Source of the DNA: Streptomyces ureilyticus
GTDB lineage: Bacteria; Actinomycetota; Actinomycetes; Streptomycetales; Streptomycetaceae
Assembly: GCF_011045025.1 (NCBI RefSeq)
Contig: NZ_JAAKZX010000052.1
Coordinates: 1 to 50,072, forward strand
Length of the DNA: 50,072 nucleotides
Direction: 5' to 3'
The notes beneath the pieces were generated by a model that was not told the DNA's origin, made no database searches, and saw nothing but the letters and a program-made list of their open reading frames with translations. The position numbers were made by a program, and so were the translations under genes. Positions within the stretch are counted from its first letter, which is position 1. Each line of letters starts with the position of its first letter. Of this stretch, positions 35,012 to 43,176 are shown in pieces.

Positions 35012-35386
35012 TCAGCGTGCCGCCACCGCTCGCAGTCGGACGTCCGCACGACGCTCGGCGAACGCGTCCGCGTCCGACTTCGCGCGCTCGAGCGCCCGCT
35101 CCGCACGCTGGACATCGATCTCGTCCGACAGCTCGGCGATCTCGGCCAGCAGCGACAGCTTGTTGTCCGCGTATGAGATGAAACCGCCGTGCACCGCCGC
35201 GACGACCGTTGCACCATCACTCGTACGGATGGTCACCGGGCCCGACTCCAGCACACCGAGCAGCGGCTGGTGACCGGGCATGACGCCGATGTCGCCGGAC
35301 GTGGTGCGCGCGACGACCAGGGTGGCCTCGCCGGACCAGACACTACGGTCCGCGGCGACGAGCTCGACATGCAGCTCAGCAGCCAA
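35012..35386 (-). CDS. atpC: ATP synthase F1 epsilon subunit
   Basis: A 124-residue subunit of the central stalk that regulates ATP hydrolysis. The beta-sandwich N-domain runs from LHVELVAADRSVW to GGFISYADNKLSLLAE. The C-terminal helical hairpin is present (EIDVQRAERALERAKSDADA). The start is a TTG at 35386 behind GAGGAG with seven bases spacing; there is no ATG nearby. It is the last gene of the operon and is separated from atpD by 207 bases that contain a palindromic repeat, longer than the other gaps. Confidence 0.95.
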   Translation of the reverse strand: MAAELHVELVAADRSVWSGEATLVVARTTSGDIGVMPGHQPLLGVLESGPVTIRTSDGATVVAAVHGGFISYADNKLSLLAEIAELSDEIDVQRAERALERAKSDADAFAERRADVRLRAVAAR

Positions 35387-35491
35387 GGTGGGCTCCTCGG
35401 GTCACCACCCGGCGGTTGCTGCCGGGTGTTGGAAGTAAGTCTAGTAGGGCTCCGAGCGCCGAAGTGCTCGGGCCCACCCCGCCTCTCGGCT

Positions 35492-35520
35492 GGGGGTGCG
35501 GGGGTCGCCCCCCGCAATGA
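35492..35520. repeat. GC-rich palindromic repeat, atpD-atpC gap
   Basis: GGGGGTGCGGGGGTCGCCCC and the following CCGCAATGA match the element at the prmC start (48320-48348) in all but a few positions. Its core GGGGGTCGCCCCC also occurs, inverted, in the atpH-atpA gap. Confidence 0.7.
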
Positions 35521-35593
35521 CGCAGTGACGTACGAAGGGGGACGGGACGCACCCCGCAAGGGCGGCCCCGCCCCCCCTTCATGAACACGAGGT

Positions 35594-37030
35594 TCAGGAG
35601 ACGCCGAGCTCCTTGGCCTTGGCCTTGAGGTCCTCCAGGCCACCGCACATGAAGAACGCCTGCTCCGGGAAGTGGTCGTACTCACCGTCGCAGATCGAGT
35701 TGAACGCGGAGATCGACTCGTCGAGCGGCACGTCCGAACCGTCCAGGCCGGTGAACTGCTTGGCGGCATGGGTGTTCTGCGACAGGAAGCGCTCCACGCG
35801 ACGGGCACGGTGGACGACGAGCTTGTCCTCCTCGCCGAGCTCGTCGATACCGAGGATCGCGATGATGTCCTGGAGGTCCTTGTTCTTCTGCAGGATCGTC
35901 TTGACGCGCATGGCGCAGTCGTAGTGCTCCTGCGAGATGTAACGCGGGTCCAGGATGCGGGACGTGGAGTCCAGCGGGTCCACGGCCGGGTAGATGCCCT
36001 TCTCCGAGATCGGACGGGAGAGCACCGTCGTCGCGTCGAGGTGGGCGAAGGTGGTGGCCGGGGCCGGGTCGGTCAGGTCGTCCGCGGGGACGTAGATCGC
36101 CTGCATCGAGGTGATCGAGTGACCACGGGTCGAGGTGATGCGCTCCTGGAGCTGGCCCATCTCGTCCGCGAGGTTGGGCTGGTAGCCCACCGCGGACGGC
36201 ATGCGGCCGAGCAGGGTCGACACCTCGGAACCGGCCTGGGTGAAGCGGAAGATGTTGTCGATGAAGAACAGCACGTCCTGCTTCTGCACATCGCGGAAGT
36301 ACTCCGCCATGGTCAGACCGGCCAGGGCCACGCGCAGACGGGTGCCCGGGGGCTCGTCCATCTGGCCGAAGACCAGCGCGGTCTTGTCCAGCACGCCGGA
36401 CTCGGTCATCTCGTCGATGAGGTCGTTGCCCTCACGGGTGCGCTCACCGACGCCGGCGAAGACGGAAACGCCCTCGTGCAGCTTGGCCACACGCATGATC
36501 ATTTCCTGGATCAGCACGGTCTTGCCGACACCGGCGCCACCGAACAGACCGATCTTGCCGCCTCGTACGTACGGGGTGAGAAGGTCGACGACCTTCAGGC
36601 CCGTCTCGAACATCTCGGTCTTCGACTCGAGCTGGTCGAAGGCCGGGGCCTTGCGGTGGATCGGCCAGCGCTCGCCCTCGAACTGCTCGTCGGAGTTCAG
36701 CACCTCGCCGAGGGTGTTGAACACCTTGCCCTTGGTGAAGTCGCCGACCGGGACGGTGATGCCCGTGCCGGTGTCGGTCACCGGGGCCTGGCGGACCAGA
36801 CCGTCGGTGGGCTGCATCGAGATCGTACGGACCAGTCCGTCACCCAGGTGCTGGGCGACCTCCAGCGTCAGGATCTTCTTCTTGCCGGCCTCGGCCGGGT
36901 CGGCCACCTCGACGTGGAGGGCGTTGTAGATCTCCGGCATGGCGTCGACGGGGAACTCCACGTCGACGACCGGGCCGATCACCCGGGCGACGCGGCCCGT
37001 GGCAACGGCCGTCTCAACTGTCGTCGTCAT
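35594..37030 (-). CDS. atpD: ATP synthase F1 beta subunit
   Basis: The 478-residue catalytic subunit. P-loop GGAGVGKT is at residues 164-171. The catalytic Glu lies in AGVGERTREGNDL, and the DELSEED-like element is DELGEEDKLVV. Length is standard. Its ATG overlaps the final base of atpG, so the two are translationally coupled. It forms the alpha3-beta3 hexamer with AtpA on the cytoplasmic face of the membrane. Confidence 0.98.
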   Translation of the reverse strand: MTTTVETAVATGRVARVIGPVVDVEFPVDAMPEIYNALHVEVADPAEAGKKKILTLEVAQHLGDGLVRTISMQPTDGLVRQAPVTDTGTGITVPVGDFTKGKVFNTLGEVLNSDEQFEGERWPIHRKAPAFDQLESKTEMFETGLKVVDLLTPYVRGGKIGLFGGAGVGKTVLIQEMIMRVAKLHEGVSVFAGVGERTREGNDLIDEMTESGVLDKTALVFGQMDEPPGTRLRVALAGLTMAEYFRDVQKQDVLFFIDNIFRFTQAGSEVSTLLGRMPSAVGYQPNLADEMGQLQERITSTRGHSITSMQAIYVPADDLTDPAPATTFAHLDATTVLSRPISEKGIYPAVDPLDSTSRILDPRYISQEHYDCAMRVKTILQKNKDLQDIIAILGIDELGEEDKLVVHRARRVERFLSQNTHAAKQFTGLDGSDVPLDESISAFNSICDGEYDHFPEQAFFMCGGLEDLKAKAKELGVS

Positions 37031-37947
37031 TACTTGTCACTCCCCGCGGTCGCGTCGGCCAGGGCGCTCGCGCCACCGACGATCTCGCTGATTTCCTGGG
37101 TGATGTCGGCCTGGCGGGCCGCGTTGGCAAGCCGGGTGAGGTTCTCGATGAGATCCCCGGCGTTGTCGGTCGCCGACTTCATCGCGCGGCGCGTGGCGGC
37201 GTGCTTGGAGGCAGCCGACTGGAGCAGCGCGTTGTAGATACGGCTCTCGACGTAGCGCGGCAGCAGGGCGTCGAGGACGTCCTCCGCCGACGGCTCGAAG
37301 TCGTACAGCGGAAGGATCTCGCCCTTGGTGGGCGACTCCTCCGCCACTTCCTTCAGGCTGAGCGGCAGCAGGCGGCTGTCGACCGCCGTCTGCGTCATCA
37401 TCGAGACGAACTCGGTGTAGACGATGTGGAGTTCGTCCACGCCGCCGTCCGCCGTCTCCTTCTCGATGGCCTCGATCAACGGGGCCGCGACCTTCTTCGC
37501 GTCCCCGTACGAGGGCGCGTCGGTGAAGCCGGTCCACTGCTCCGAGATCTTGCGCTCACGGAAGTTGTAGTGGGCGACACCGCGGCGGCCGACGATGTAT
37601 ACGTCGACCTCCTTGCCCTCGCGCTCGAGACGGGCGGTCAGCTGCTCCGCCGCCTTGATGGCATTGGAGTTGAAGGCGCCGGCCAGGCCGCGGTCGCTCG
37701 TGAGGAGCAGTACCGCGGCGCGGGTCGGGTTCTCCGCCTCCGTGGTCAGCGGGTGCTTGGTGTTCGAGCCGGTGCCGACCGCCGTGACCGCGCGCGTGAG
37801 CTCGGTCGCGTACGGCGTGGAGGCCGCCACCTTGCGCTGCGCCTTGACGACGCGCGAGGCGGCGATCATCTCCATCGCCTTGGTGATCTTCTTGGTCGCG
37901 GTGACGGATTTGATGCGACGCTTGTAGACCCGGAGCTGGGCTCCCAT
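37030..37947 (-). CDS. atpG: ATP synthase F1 gamma subunit
   Basis: A 305-residue central-stalk rotor subunit. The N-terminal helix is MGAQLRVYKRRIKSVTATKKITKAMEMI (segment KRRIKSVTATKKITKAMEM is the signature) and the C-terminal helix ends in KSATDNAGDLIENLTRLANA with AARQADITQEISEIVGGA. It is close to the usual length for actinobacteria. It follows atpA by 20 bases and overlaps atpD by one base. Confidence 0.97.
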   Translation of the reverse strand: MGAQLRVYKRRIKSVTATKKITKAMEMIAASRVVKAQRKVAASTPYATELTRAVTAVGTGSNTKHPLTTEAENPTRAAVLLLTSDRGLAGAFNSNAIKAAEQLTARLEREGKEVDVYIVGRRGVAHYNFRERKISEQWTGFTDAPSYGDAKKVAAPLIEAIEKETADGGVDELHIVYTEFVSMMTQTAVDSRLLPLSLKEVAEESPTKGEILPLYDFEPSAEDVLDALLPRYVESRIYNALLQSAASKHAATRRAMKSATDNAGDLIENLTRLANAARQADITQEISEIVGGASALADATAGSDK

Positions 37948-37967
37948 GAGTCAGGTCCCTTCCGTCG

Positions 37968-39560
37968 TCACTTGCCCGCAGCGGCAGGGGTGTCCTCGCC
38001 GAGCAGCTTGCCGTCCGAGGTCTCGAACTGCTTCTTGAACTCCGCGACGGCGTCACTCATGGCCGTGATCGTGTCGTCCGACATCTTGCCGCCCTCCTTG
38101 ATGGAGGTGAGCAGGCCCTGCTCCTTGCGGTGCAGGTACTCCAGCAGCTCCTTCTCGAAGCGGCGGATGTCGGCGACCGGCACCTCGTCCATCCTGCCGG
38201 TGGTGCCGGCCCAGATGGAGACGACCTGGTCCTCGGTGGCCATCGGCTGGTACTGCGGCTGCTTGAGCAGCTCGACCATGCGCTGACCGCGCTCCAGCTG
38301 TGCCTTCGACGCGGCGTCCAGGTCGGAACCGAAGGCGGCGAAGGCCTCCAGCTCACGGAACTGGGCAAGGTCGACGCGGAGCCGGCCGGAGACCTGGCGG
38401 ATCGCCCTGTGCTGGGCGGAGCCACCGACTCGGGAGACGGAGATACCGACGTTCAGCGCGGGACGCTGACCGGCGTTGAACAGGTCCGACTCCAGGAAGC
38501 ACTGGCCGTCGGTGATGGAGATGACGTTGGTCGGGATGAACGCCGAGACGTCGTTGGCCTTCGTCTCGACGATCGGCAGACCGGTCATCGAGCCCGCGCC
38601 CATGTCGTCGGACAGCTTCGCGCAGCGCTCCAGCAGACGGGAGTGCAGGTAGAAGACGTCACCGGGGTAGGCCTCACGCCCCGGCGGACGGCGCAGCAGC
38701 AGGGACACGGCGCGGTAGGCGTCGGCCTGCTTCGAGAGGTCGTCGAAGACGATGAGGACGTGCTTGCCCTCGTACATCCACTGCTGGCCGATGGCCGAAC
38801 CGGTGTACGGCGCAAGGTACTTGAAGCCGGCCGGGTCGGACGCCGGGGCGGCGACGATGGTCGTGTACTCCAGGGCGCCGGCCTCTTCGAGGGCACCACG
38901 CACGGAGGCGATGGTCGAGCCCTTCTGACCGATGGCGACGTAGATGCAGCGGACCTGCTTCTTCGGGTCGCCCGTGCGCCAGTTGTCGCGCTGGTTGATG
39001 ATCGTGTCGACGGCCAGCGCGGTCTTGCCGGTCTGCCGGTCACCGATGATCAGCTGACGCTGGCCACGGCCGATCGGGGTCATCGTGTCGACGGCCTTGT
39101 AGCCGGTCTCCATCGGCTCGTGCACCGACTTACGGACCATGACGCCCGGAGCCTGCAGCTCCAGAGCGCGGCGCCCTGACGTCTCGATCTCGCCGAGGCC
39201 GTCGATCGGGGCACCGAGCGGGTCGACGACGCGGCCGAGGTAGCCCTCGCCCACGGCGACCGACAGGACCTCGCCGGTACGGCTGACCGGCTGGCCCTCC
39301 TCGATGCCGTTGAACTCACCGAGGACAACGCAGCCGATCTCGCGCTCTTCGAGGTTGAGCGCGAGGCCGAGGGTGCCGTCCTCGAACTTCAGCAGTTCGT
39401 TGGCCATGGCCGAGGGCAGGCCCTCGACCTTCGCGATGCCGTCGCCGGCAAGGGTGACCGTACCGACCTCCTCGCGCGAGGCCGCGTCCGGCTTGTACGC
39501 CTGGACAAAGTTCTCCAGCGCGTCCCGGATCTCCTCCGGCCGGATCGTGAGCTCCGCCAT
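37968..39560 (-). CDS. atpA: ATP synthase F1 alpha subunit
   Basis: A 530-residue non-catalytic nucleotide-binding subunit. P-loop GDRQTGKT is at 173-180. Other landmarks are the arginine-finger region ISVSRVGGSAQ and the N-terminal crown MAELTIRPEEIRDALENFV. I start at the ATG at 39560, preceded by AGGGAACCCAG, rather than further upstream, where the frame runs through a GC-rich repeat. The gap to atpH (147 bases) contains that repeat. Confidence 0.97.
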   Translation of the reverse strand: MAELTIRPEEIRDALENFVQAYKPDAASREEVGTVTLAGDGIAKVEGLPSAMANELLKFEDGTLGLALNLEEREIGCVVLGEFNGIEEGQPVSRTGEVLSVAVGEGYLGRVVDPLGAPIDGLGEIETSGRRALELQAPGVMVRKSVHEPMETGYKAVDTMTPIGRGQRQLIIGDRQTGKTALAVDTIINQRDNWRTGDPKKQVRCIYVAIGQKGSTIASVRGALEEAGALEYTTIVAAPASDPAGFKYLAPYTGSAIGQQWMYEGKHVLIVFDDLSKQADAYRAVSLLLRRPPGREAYPGDVFYLHSRLLERCAKLSDDMGAGSMTGLPIVETKANDVSAFIPTNVISITDGQCFLESDLFNAGQRPALNVGISVSRVGGSAQHRAIRQVSGRLRVDLAQFRELEAFAAFGSDLDAASKAQLERGQRMVELLKQPQYQPMATEDQVVSIWAGTTGRMDEVPVADIRRFEKELLEYLHRKEQGLLTSIKEGGKMSDDTITAMSDAVAEFKKQFETSDGKLLGEDTPAAAGK

Positions 39561-39592
39561 CTGGGTTCCCTGCTCTCCTTGTTGGGCCCGAA

Positions 39593-39632
39593 GTTTCAAC
39601 TTGGGGGTCTGGGGGCGACCCCCAGGAATCCT
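39593..39632. repeat. GC-rich palindromic repeat, atpH-atpA gap
   Basis: AACTTGGGGGTCTGGGGGCG followed by ACCCCCAGGAAT carries the inverted core GGGGGCGACCCCC found at 35492-35520 and 48320-48348. It lies between atpH and atpA, where it may fold in the message and set relative expression. Confidence 0.7.
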
Positions 39633-39707
39633 CTGCACGGCCCAACCAGGGCCGTAGTACTGCCTGTCTTCGTACGTGCGTGTATTGGTACGTGTATTGA
39701 GTTGCTG

Positions 39708-40529
39708 TCAGCCCGCCATGCGGCGAGTGGCGTCCTCGAGCCGGTCCGCGATGGAGCCGTTGATGACCTCGTCGCCCACCTGCACCCGGATCCCTCCGAC
39801 GACCTCGGGGTCGACGTCGAGATTGAGGTGCATCGGACGCCCGTAGAGCTTCGCGAGGGCGGCACCCAGGCGCTGCTTCTGCGGGTCGCTCAGCGGGACC
39901 GCCGAGGTGACGACGGCGACCATGCGGTCTCGGCGCTCGGCAGCGAGCTTGGACAGGGACTCGAGTCCCGCCTCCAGGCTACGTCCACGCGGCGCGGTCA
40001 CAAGGCGCGTGACCAACCGCTCGGTTCCGGTCTTGGCCCGGCCGCCGAGGAGGCTGCGCAGCAGCTCGGTCTTGGCGGCGGTGCCGGCGGCGCGGTTCGT
40101 CAGCGCGGCACGCAGCTCGGTGCTGGAGGAGACGATCCGGCCGAACCGGAACAACTCGTCCTCCACCTCGTCGAGCGTGCCCGCCTGCTGGGCCGCGGTG
40201 AGGTCGGCCGTGTTGGCCAGCTCCTCGATCGCGTCCACCAGGTTGCGCGGCTGCGACCAGCGGGAACGCACCATGCCGGACACCAGGTCGACGGTGGTCC
40301 CGCCGACCTGGCCGCCGAACAGCCGGCCGGCCAGCTCGGCCTTCGCCTCGCCGGGCTGCGCCGGGTCGGTGAGGACCCGACGCAGGCTGATCTCGCGGTC
40401 GAGCAGCGCGGTGACGGCGGCCAGCTCGTCGGCGAGCGCGAGCGCGTCCACGGACGTGTTGTCCGTCAGCGCGTCGAGACGCTCACGTGCGGCAGCGGTT
40501 GCCTCGCGGCTCGCTCCGTGCGCTGTCAT
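39708..40529 (-). CDS. atpH: ATP synthase F1 delta subunit
   Basis: A 273-residue peripheral-stalk subunit (OSCP-like). It is about 90 residues longer than the E. coli subunit, as is usual in actinomycetes. The N-terminal six-helix domain includes RLDALTDNTSVDALALADEL. The C-terminal strands have the family signature LDVDPEVVGGIRVQVGDEVI. Its ATG overlaps the atpF stop (ATGA), so it is coupled to atpF. Confidence 0.96.
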   Translation of the reverse strand: MTAHGASREATAAARERLDALTDNTSVDALALADELAAVTALLDREISLRRVLTDPAQPGEAKAELAGRLFGGQVGGTTVDLVSGMVRSRWSQPRNLVDAIEELANTADLTAAQQAGTLDEVEDELFRFGRIVSSSTELRAALTNRAAGTAAKTELLRSLLGGRAKTGTERLVTRLVTAPRGRSLEAGLESLSKLAAERRDRMVAVVTSAVPLSDPQKQRLGAALAKLYGRPMHLNLDVDPEVVGGIRVQVGDEVINGSIADRLEDATRRMAG

Positions 40530-41074
40530 CGAGCCGCCTCGGCCTTCTCCTCGAGCTCGTCGAGGAAGCGGTCGATGGTGCGGCTCTGCCGGGCGTGGTC
40601 CTCGAGGGACTCGCCTACGAGCTTGCCGGCCAGGTCGGTGGCGAGCTTGCCCACGTCCTGGCGCAGCGCGGACGAGGCGGCCTTGCGGTCGGCCTCGATC
40701 TGCGTGTGACCGGCGGCGATGATCTCCTCACGCTGCCGCTGGCCTTCCGCGCGCATCTCGGCGATGAGCGTGGCGCCCTGCTCCTGCGCCTCCTGGCGCA
40801 GCCGCGCGGCCTCGTGCCGGGCCTCGGCGAGCTGAGCCTTGTACTGCTCCAGCACGCTCTGGGCCTCGGTCTTCATGGCGTCGGCCTCTTCGATGCCGCC
40901 TTCGATCGCCGCGCGGCGCTCTTCCAGAACCTTGTTGATGTTCGGGAGGAGCTTCTTCCAGAAGAAGAAGAACACGATGGCGAAGGCGATGGTGCCGACG
41001 AGCAGCTCGGGACCGGGAGGCATGAGCGGGTTCTGCTCACTCTCGGTCGCCAGCTGTACGAGATTGGCGATCAC
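40526..41074 (-). CDS. atpF: ATP synthase F0 b subunit
   Basis: A 182-residue peripheral-stalk subunit. One membrane segment (ELLVGTIAFAIVFFFFWKKL) is followed by a long charged helix (KVLEERRAAIEGGIEEADAM onward) to the end. It has a GTG start at 41074, with AAAGG upstream. It connects AtpB in the membrane with AtpH on top of F1. There is 39 bases to atpE. Confidence 0.96.
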   Translation of the reverse strand: MIANLVQLATESEQNPLMPPGPELLVGTIAFAIVFFFFWKKLLPNINKVLEERRAAIEGGIEEADAMKTEAQSVLEQYKAQLAEARHEAARLRQEAQEQGATLIAEMRAEGQRQREEIIAAGHTQIEADRKAASSALRQDVGKLATDLAGKLVGESLEDHARQSRTIDRFLDELEEKAEAAR

Positions 41075-41113
41075 ATCAGTGCCTTTCGTCGAAACGTGTC
41101 GGTGAGCAAAAAA

Positions 41114-41350
41114 TTACTGACCGAACACGAACGGCATGACGATGCCGATGAGGGCGAGCGCCTCGCAGAAGGCGAAGCCGAGGATCTGGTTGGCACGGAT
41201 CAGGCCGGCCGCCTCGGGCTGGCGGGCGAGGGCCTGGGTGCCGTTACCGAAGATGATGCCGACGCCGATGCCGGGGCCGATGGCGGAGAGGCCGTAGCCG
41301 ATGGAGCCGAGCGAACCGGAGACAGCGGCGAGGGTCTCAGTGGCAGCCAT
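41114..41350 (-). CDS. atpE: ATP synthase F0 c subunit
   Basis: A 78-residue proteolipid with two membrane helices: GYGLSAIGPGIGVGIIFG, with the glycine-rich packing face, and ILGFAFCEALALIGIVMPFV. The polar loop is ARQPE (42-46) and the proton-carrying acid is E63. No sodium-binding set of ligands is seen in helix 2, so it is a proton-type ring. AAGGAAGAATCAGC precedes the ATG. Confidence 0.98.
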   Translation of the reverse strand: MAATETLAAVSGSLGSIGYGLSAIGPGIGVGIIFGNGTQALARQPEAAGLIRANQILGFAFCEALALIGIVMPFVFGQ

Positions 41351-41430
41351 GCTGATTCTTCCTTCTCTTTCATGGACCGGCGGGGGTTGGCCACCGGACG
41401 TTCTATGGGACTTGCGGGGGCGGGACAGGC

Positions 41431-42249
41431 TCAGTGGTGCTCGGCCAGAGCGCCCTGGATGTACGTGCAGGCGAGGAGTACGAAGACGTATGCCTGGACG
41501 GCCTGCACGAAAAGCTCGAAACCGATCATGGCGATGGTCATCACGAAGGAGACACCGGCCGCAGGGATCATCCAGCTGTTCAGCAGGTACCAGGAAGCGA
41601 CCGTGAACATGACCAGCATCAGGTGCCCGGCGAACATGTTGGCGAACAGTCGCACCGCGTGCGTGAACGGCCGGACGAGCAGGTTCGAGAAGAACTCGAT
41701 GACCATCACGAGCGGCAGCACCGGGCCGAGTGACTTGTCGTAGCCGGTGATGTTCTTGAAGAACCCGACGAAGCCGTGCCGCTTGAAGGTCAGCGAAACC
41801 CAGGTGACGTACACGATCGCGGCGAGGACCGCCGGGAACGCGATGATCGACGACACCGGGAACTGCGCGAGCGGGATCACGGACCAGATGTTCATGATCC
41901 AGATGAAGAAGAACAACGAGACCATCAGGGGGACGTACTTCTCGCCCTCCTTCTTGCCGAGGGTCTCGTACACGATGCCGCGGCGGACGAAGTCGTACCC
42001 GGCCTCGCCGATCATCTGCAGCTTGCCCGGAACCACCTTGGCCTTGCCGAAGGCCGCGTAGAAGAAACTGATGACAAGCCCCGTGGTGATGAGGGCGAGC
42101 AGCATCACCTTGTTGAACTCGAACCCGCCGACCTCGGCGATCGGCTTGAAGAGGAACGAGTGCAGGCCCGGAGCCGGGAAGCCGCAGCCGTTGTCGGACA
42201 TGATCCGACAGCTCCAGTCAAAGGCGAGCTGGGTCTGGTCAGCACTCAC
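41431..42249 (-). CDS. atpB: ATP synthase F0 a subunit
   Basis: A 272-residue proton-channel subunit. Five or six membrane segments are visible; the essential arginine lies in THAVRLFANMFAGHLML, and the last helix is FELFVQAVQAYVFVLLACTYI. I choose the GTG at 42249 (then AGT GCT GAC) because AGGAG lies six bases before it; another GTG is the codon immediately upstream. It follows atpI after 225 bases, a gap that could hold a secondary promoter, although I see no certain one. Confidence 0.95.
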   Translation of the reverse strand: MSADQTQLAFDWSCRIMSDNGCGFPAPGLHSFLFKPIAEVGGFEFNKVMLLALITTGLVISFFYAAFGKAKVVPGKLQMIGEAGYDFVRRGIVYETLGKKEGEKYVPLMVSLFFFIWIMNIWSVIPLAQFPVSSIIAFPAVLAAIVYVTWVSLTFKRHGFVGFFKNITGYDKSLGPVLPLVMVIEFFSNLLVRPFTHAVRLFANMFAGHLMLVMFTVASWYLLNSWMIPAAGVSFVMTIAMIGFELFVQAVQAYVFVLLACTYIQGALAEHH

Positions 42250-42474
42250 CACGGGCTCCTTCGGCGTGACGCATAGGTACGGCAACCTCGTTGTGTCGGC
42301 GCGGCGCGCAGCCGCGGTTCGGCACTGGACTGGTGTTACGAATGTGGGGGCGGCTGTGGGGCATTGAGCCTCGCGCTAGAGCAGGCGTCAGCTCAGATGC
42401 CCGCGCCCGCGATGCCGCAGTTGGCACCGGACGATAGCAGGGTCTCGCTTGAGGCTTTATACCGGCCCTACCTC

Positions 42475-42912
42475 TCACGACGACGACCCGGACTTCTCGT
42501 TCTTCTCGTCCTTTGCGGCTTCCGGATCGACGTAGAAAATCTTGGCTTTCATGTGTGCACGCGCCTGCGCCGCCATCCATACAACGGTGGCCACGACGAG
42601 GCCGATCGCGAAGGTCTGCGGATCGAAGGCAGTGGTGTCCTTGAACAGGCCCACGAAGATCAGGAGCAACAGAAGCTGAGCCACGTACAGCATCAGGCCC
42701 ATGGCTTGGAAGAGGTGCGGAAGCGATTTGGCAGTGCGCTGCAGAACGTACAGACCGATTCCCATGAAGAGGATCGCCAGCAGTGTGCCGACAACGGCAC
42801 CCAACGCCCCCTTGCCCCCCGCAACCACCCCACTGACGACGGCGGCAATAGCACCGACGCCAGCCGTGGGTACGGCGGCCTGAAGGAGAATCCGGGCGTC
42901 ATTGGACGGCAT
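42475..42912 (-). CDS. atpI: ATP synthase assembly protein AtpI-like
   Basis: A 145-residue membrane protein with four hydrophobic segments (AAVPTAGVGAIAAVVSGVVA, VVGTLLAILFMGIGLYVL, MGLMLYVAQLLLLLIFVGLF and FAIGLVVATVVWMAAQARA) and a charged tail. Position at the head of the atp operon and topology fit AtpI, which helps assemble the c-ring. The ATG at 42912 has GGAG upstream; the frame stays open further upstream but with poor coding character. Confidence 0.88.
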   Translation of the reverse strand: MPSNDARILLQAAVPTAGVGAIAAVVSGVVAGGKGALGAVVGTLLAILFMGIGLYVLQRTAKSLPHLFQAMGLMLYVAQLLLLLIFVGLFKDTTAFDPQTFAIGLVVATVVWMAAQARAHMKAKIFYVDPEAAKDEKNEKSGSSS

Positions 42913-43147
42913 GGCGGCAGCTCCGCTTACTAAAGGGGGCAGGGTGTCGTCATGGACGAGCGTAGTCCCGGGTGGGGAGGGAACCTCACGCCAATGGGCC
43001 GTCGCACTGCGGCCCTTCGGCTCATCCCCGAGCTTCGTGAACCGTATCACAAACTATTTGATGAGGTCTTTACCTGGTTGGTGTGCTCGGCGTCACACAT
43101 GAGAGTGAACCCGCCCGTCTGTGCACGCACGCCGCCGAGTTTGTCTG

Positions 43148-43176
43148 GTATAGGGGCAGTTTGCGAAATCGTCAGC
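43148..43176 (-). promoter_or_regulatory. Candidate atp operon promoter
   Basis: On the minus strand CTGACG (43171-43176), a 17-base spacer and TATACC (43148-43153) make a reasonable vegetative promoter. Its -35 overlaps the last codons of the upstream glycosyltransferase gene, and it would give a leader of about 230 bases before atpI. Confidence 0.5.
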
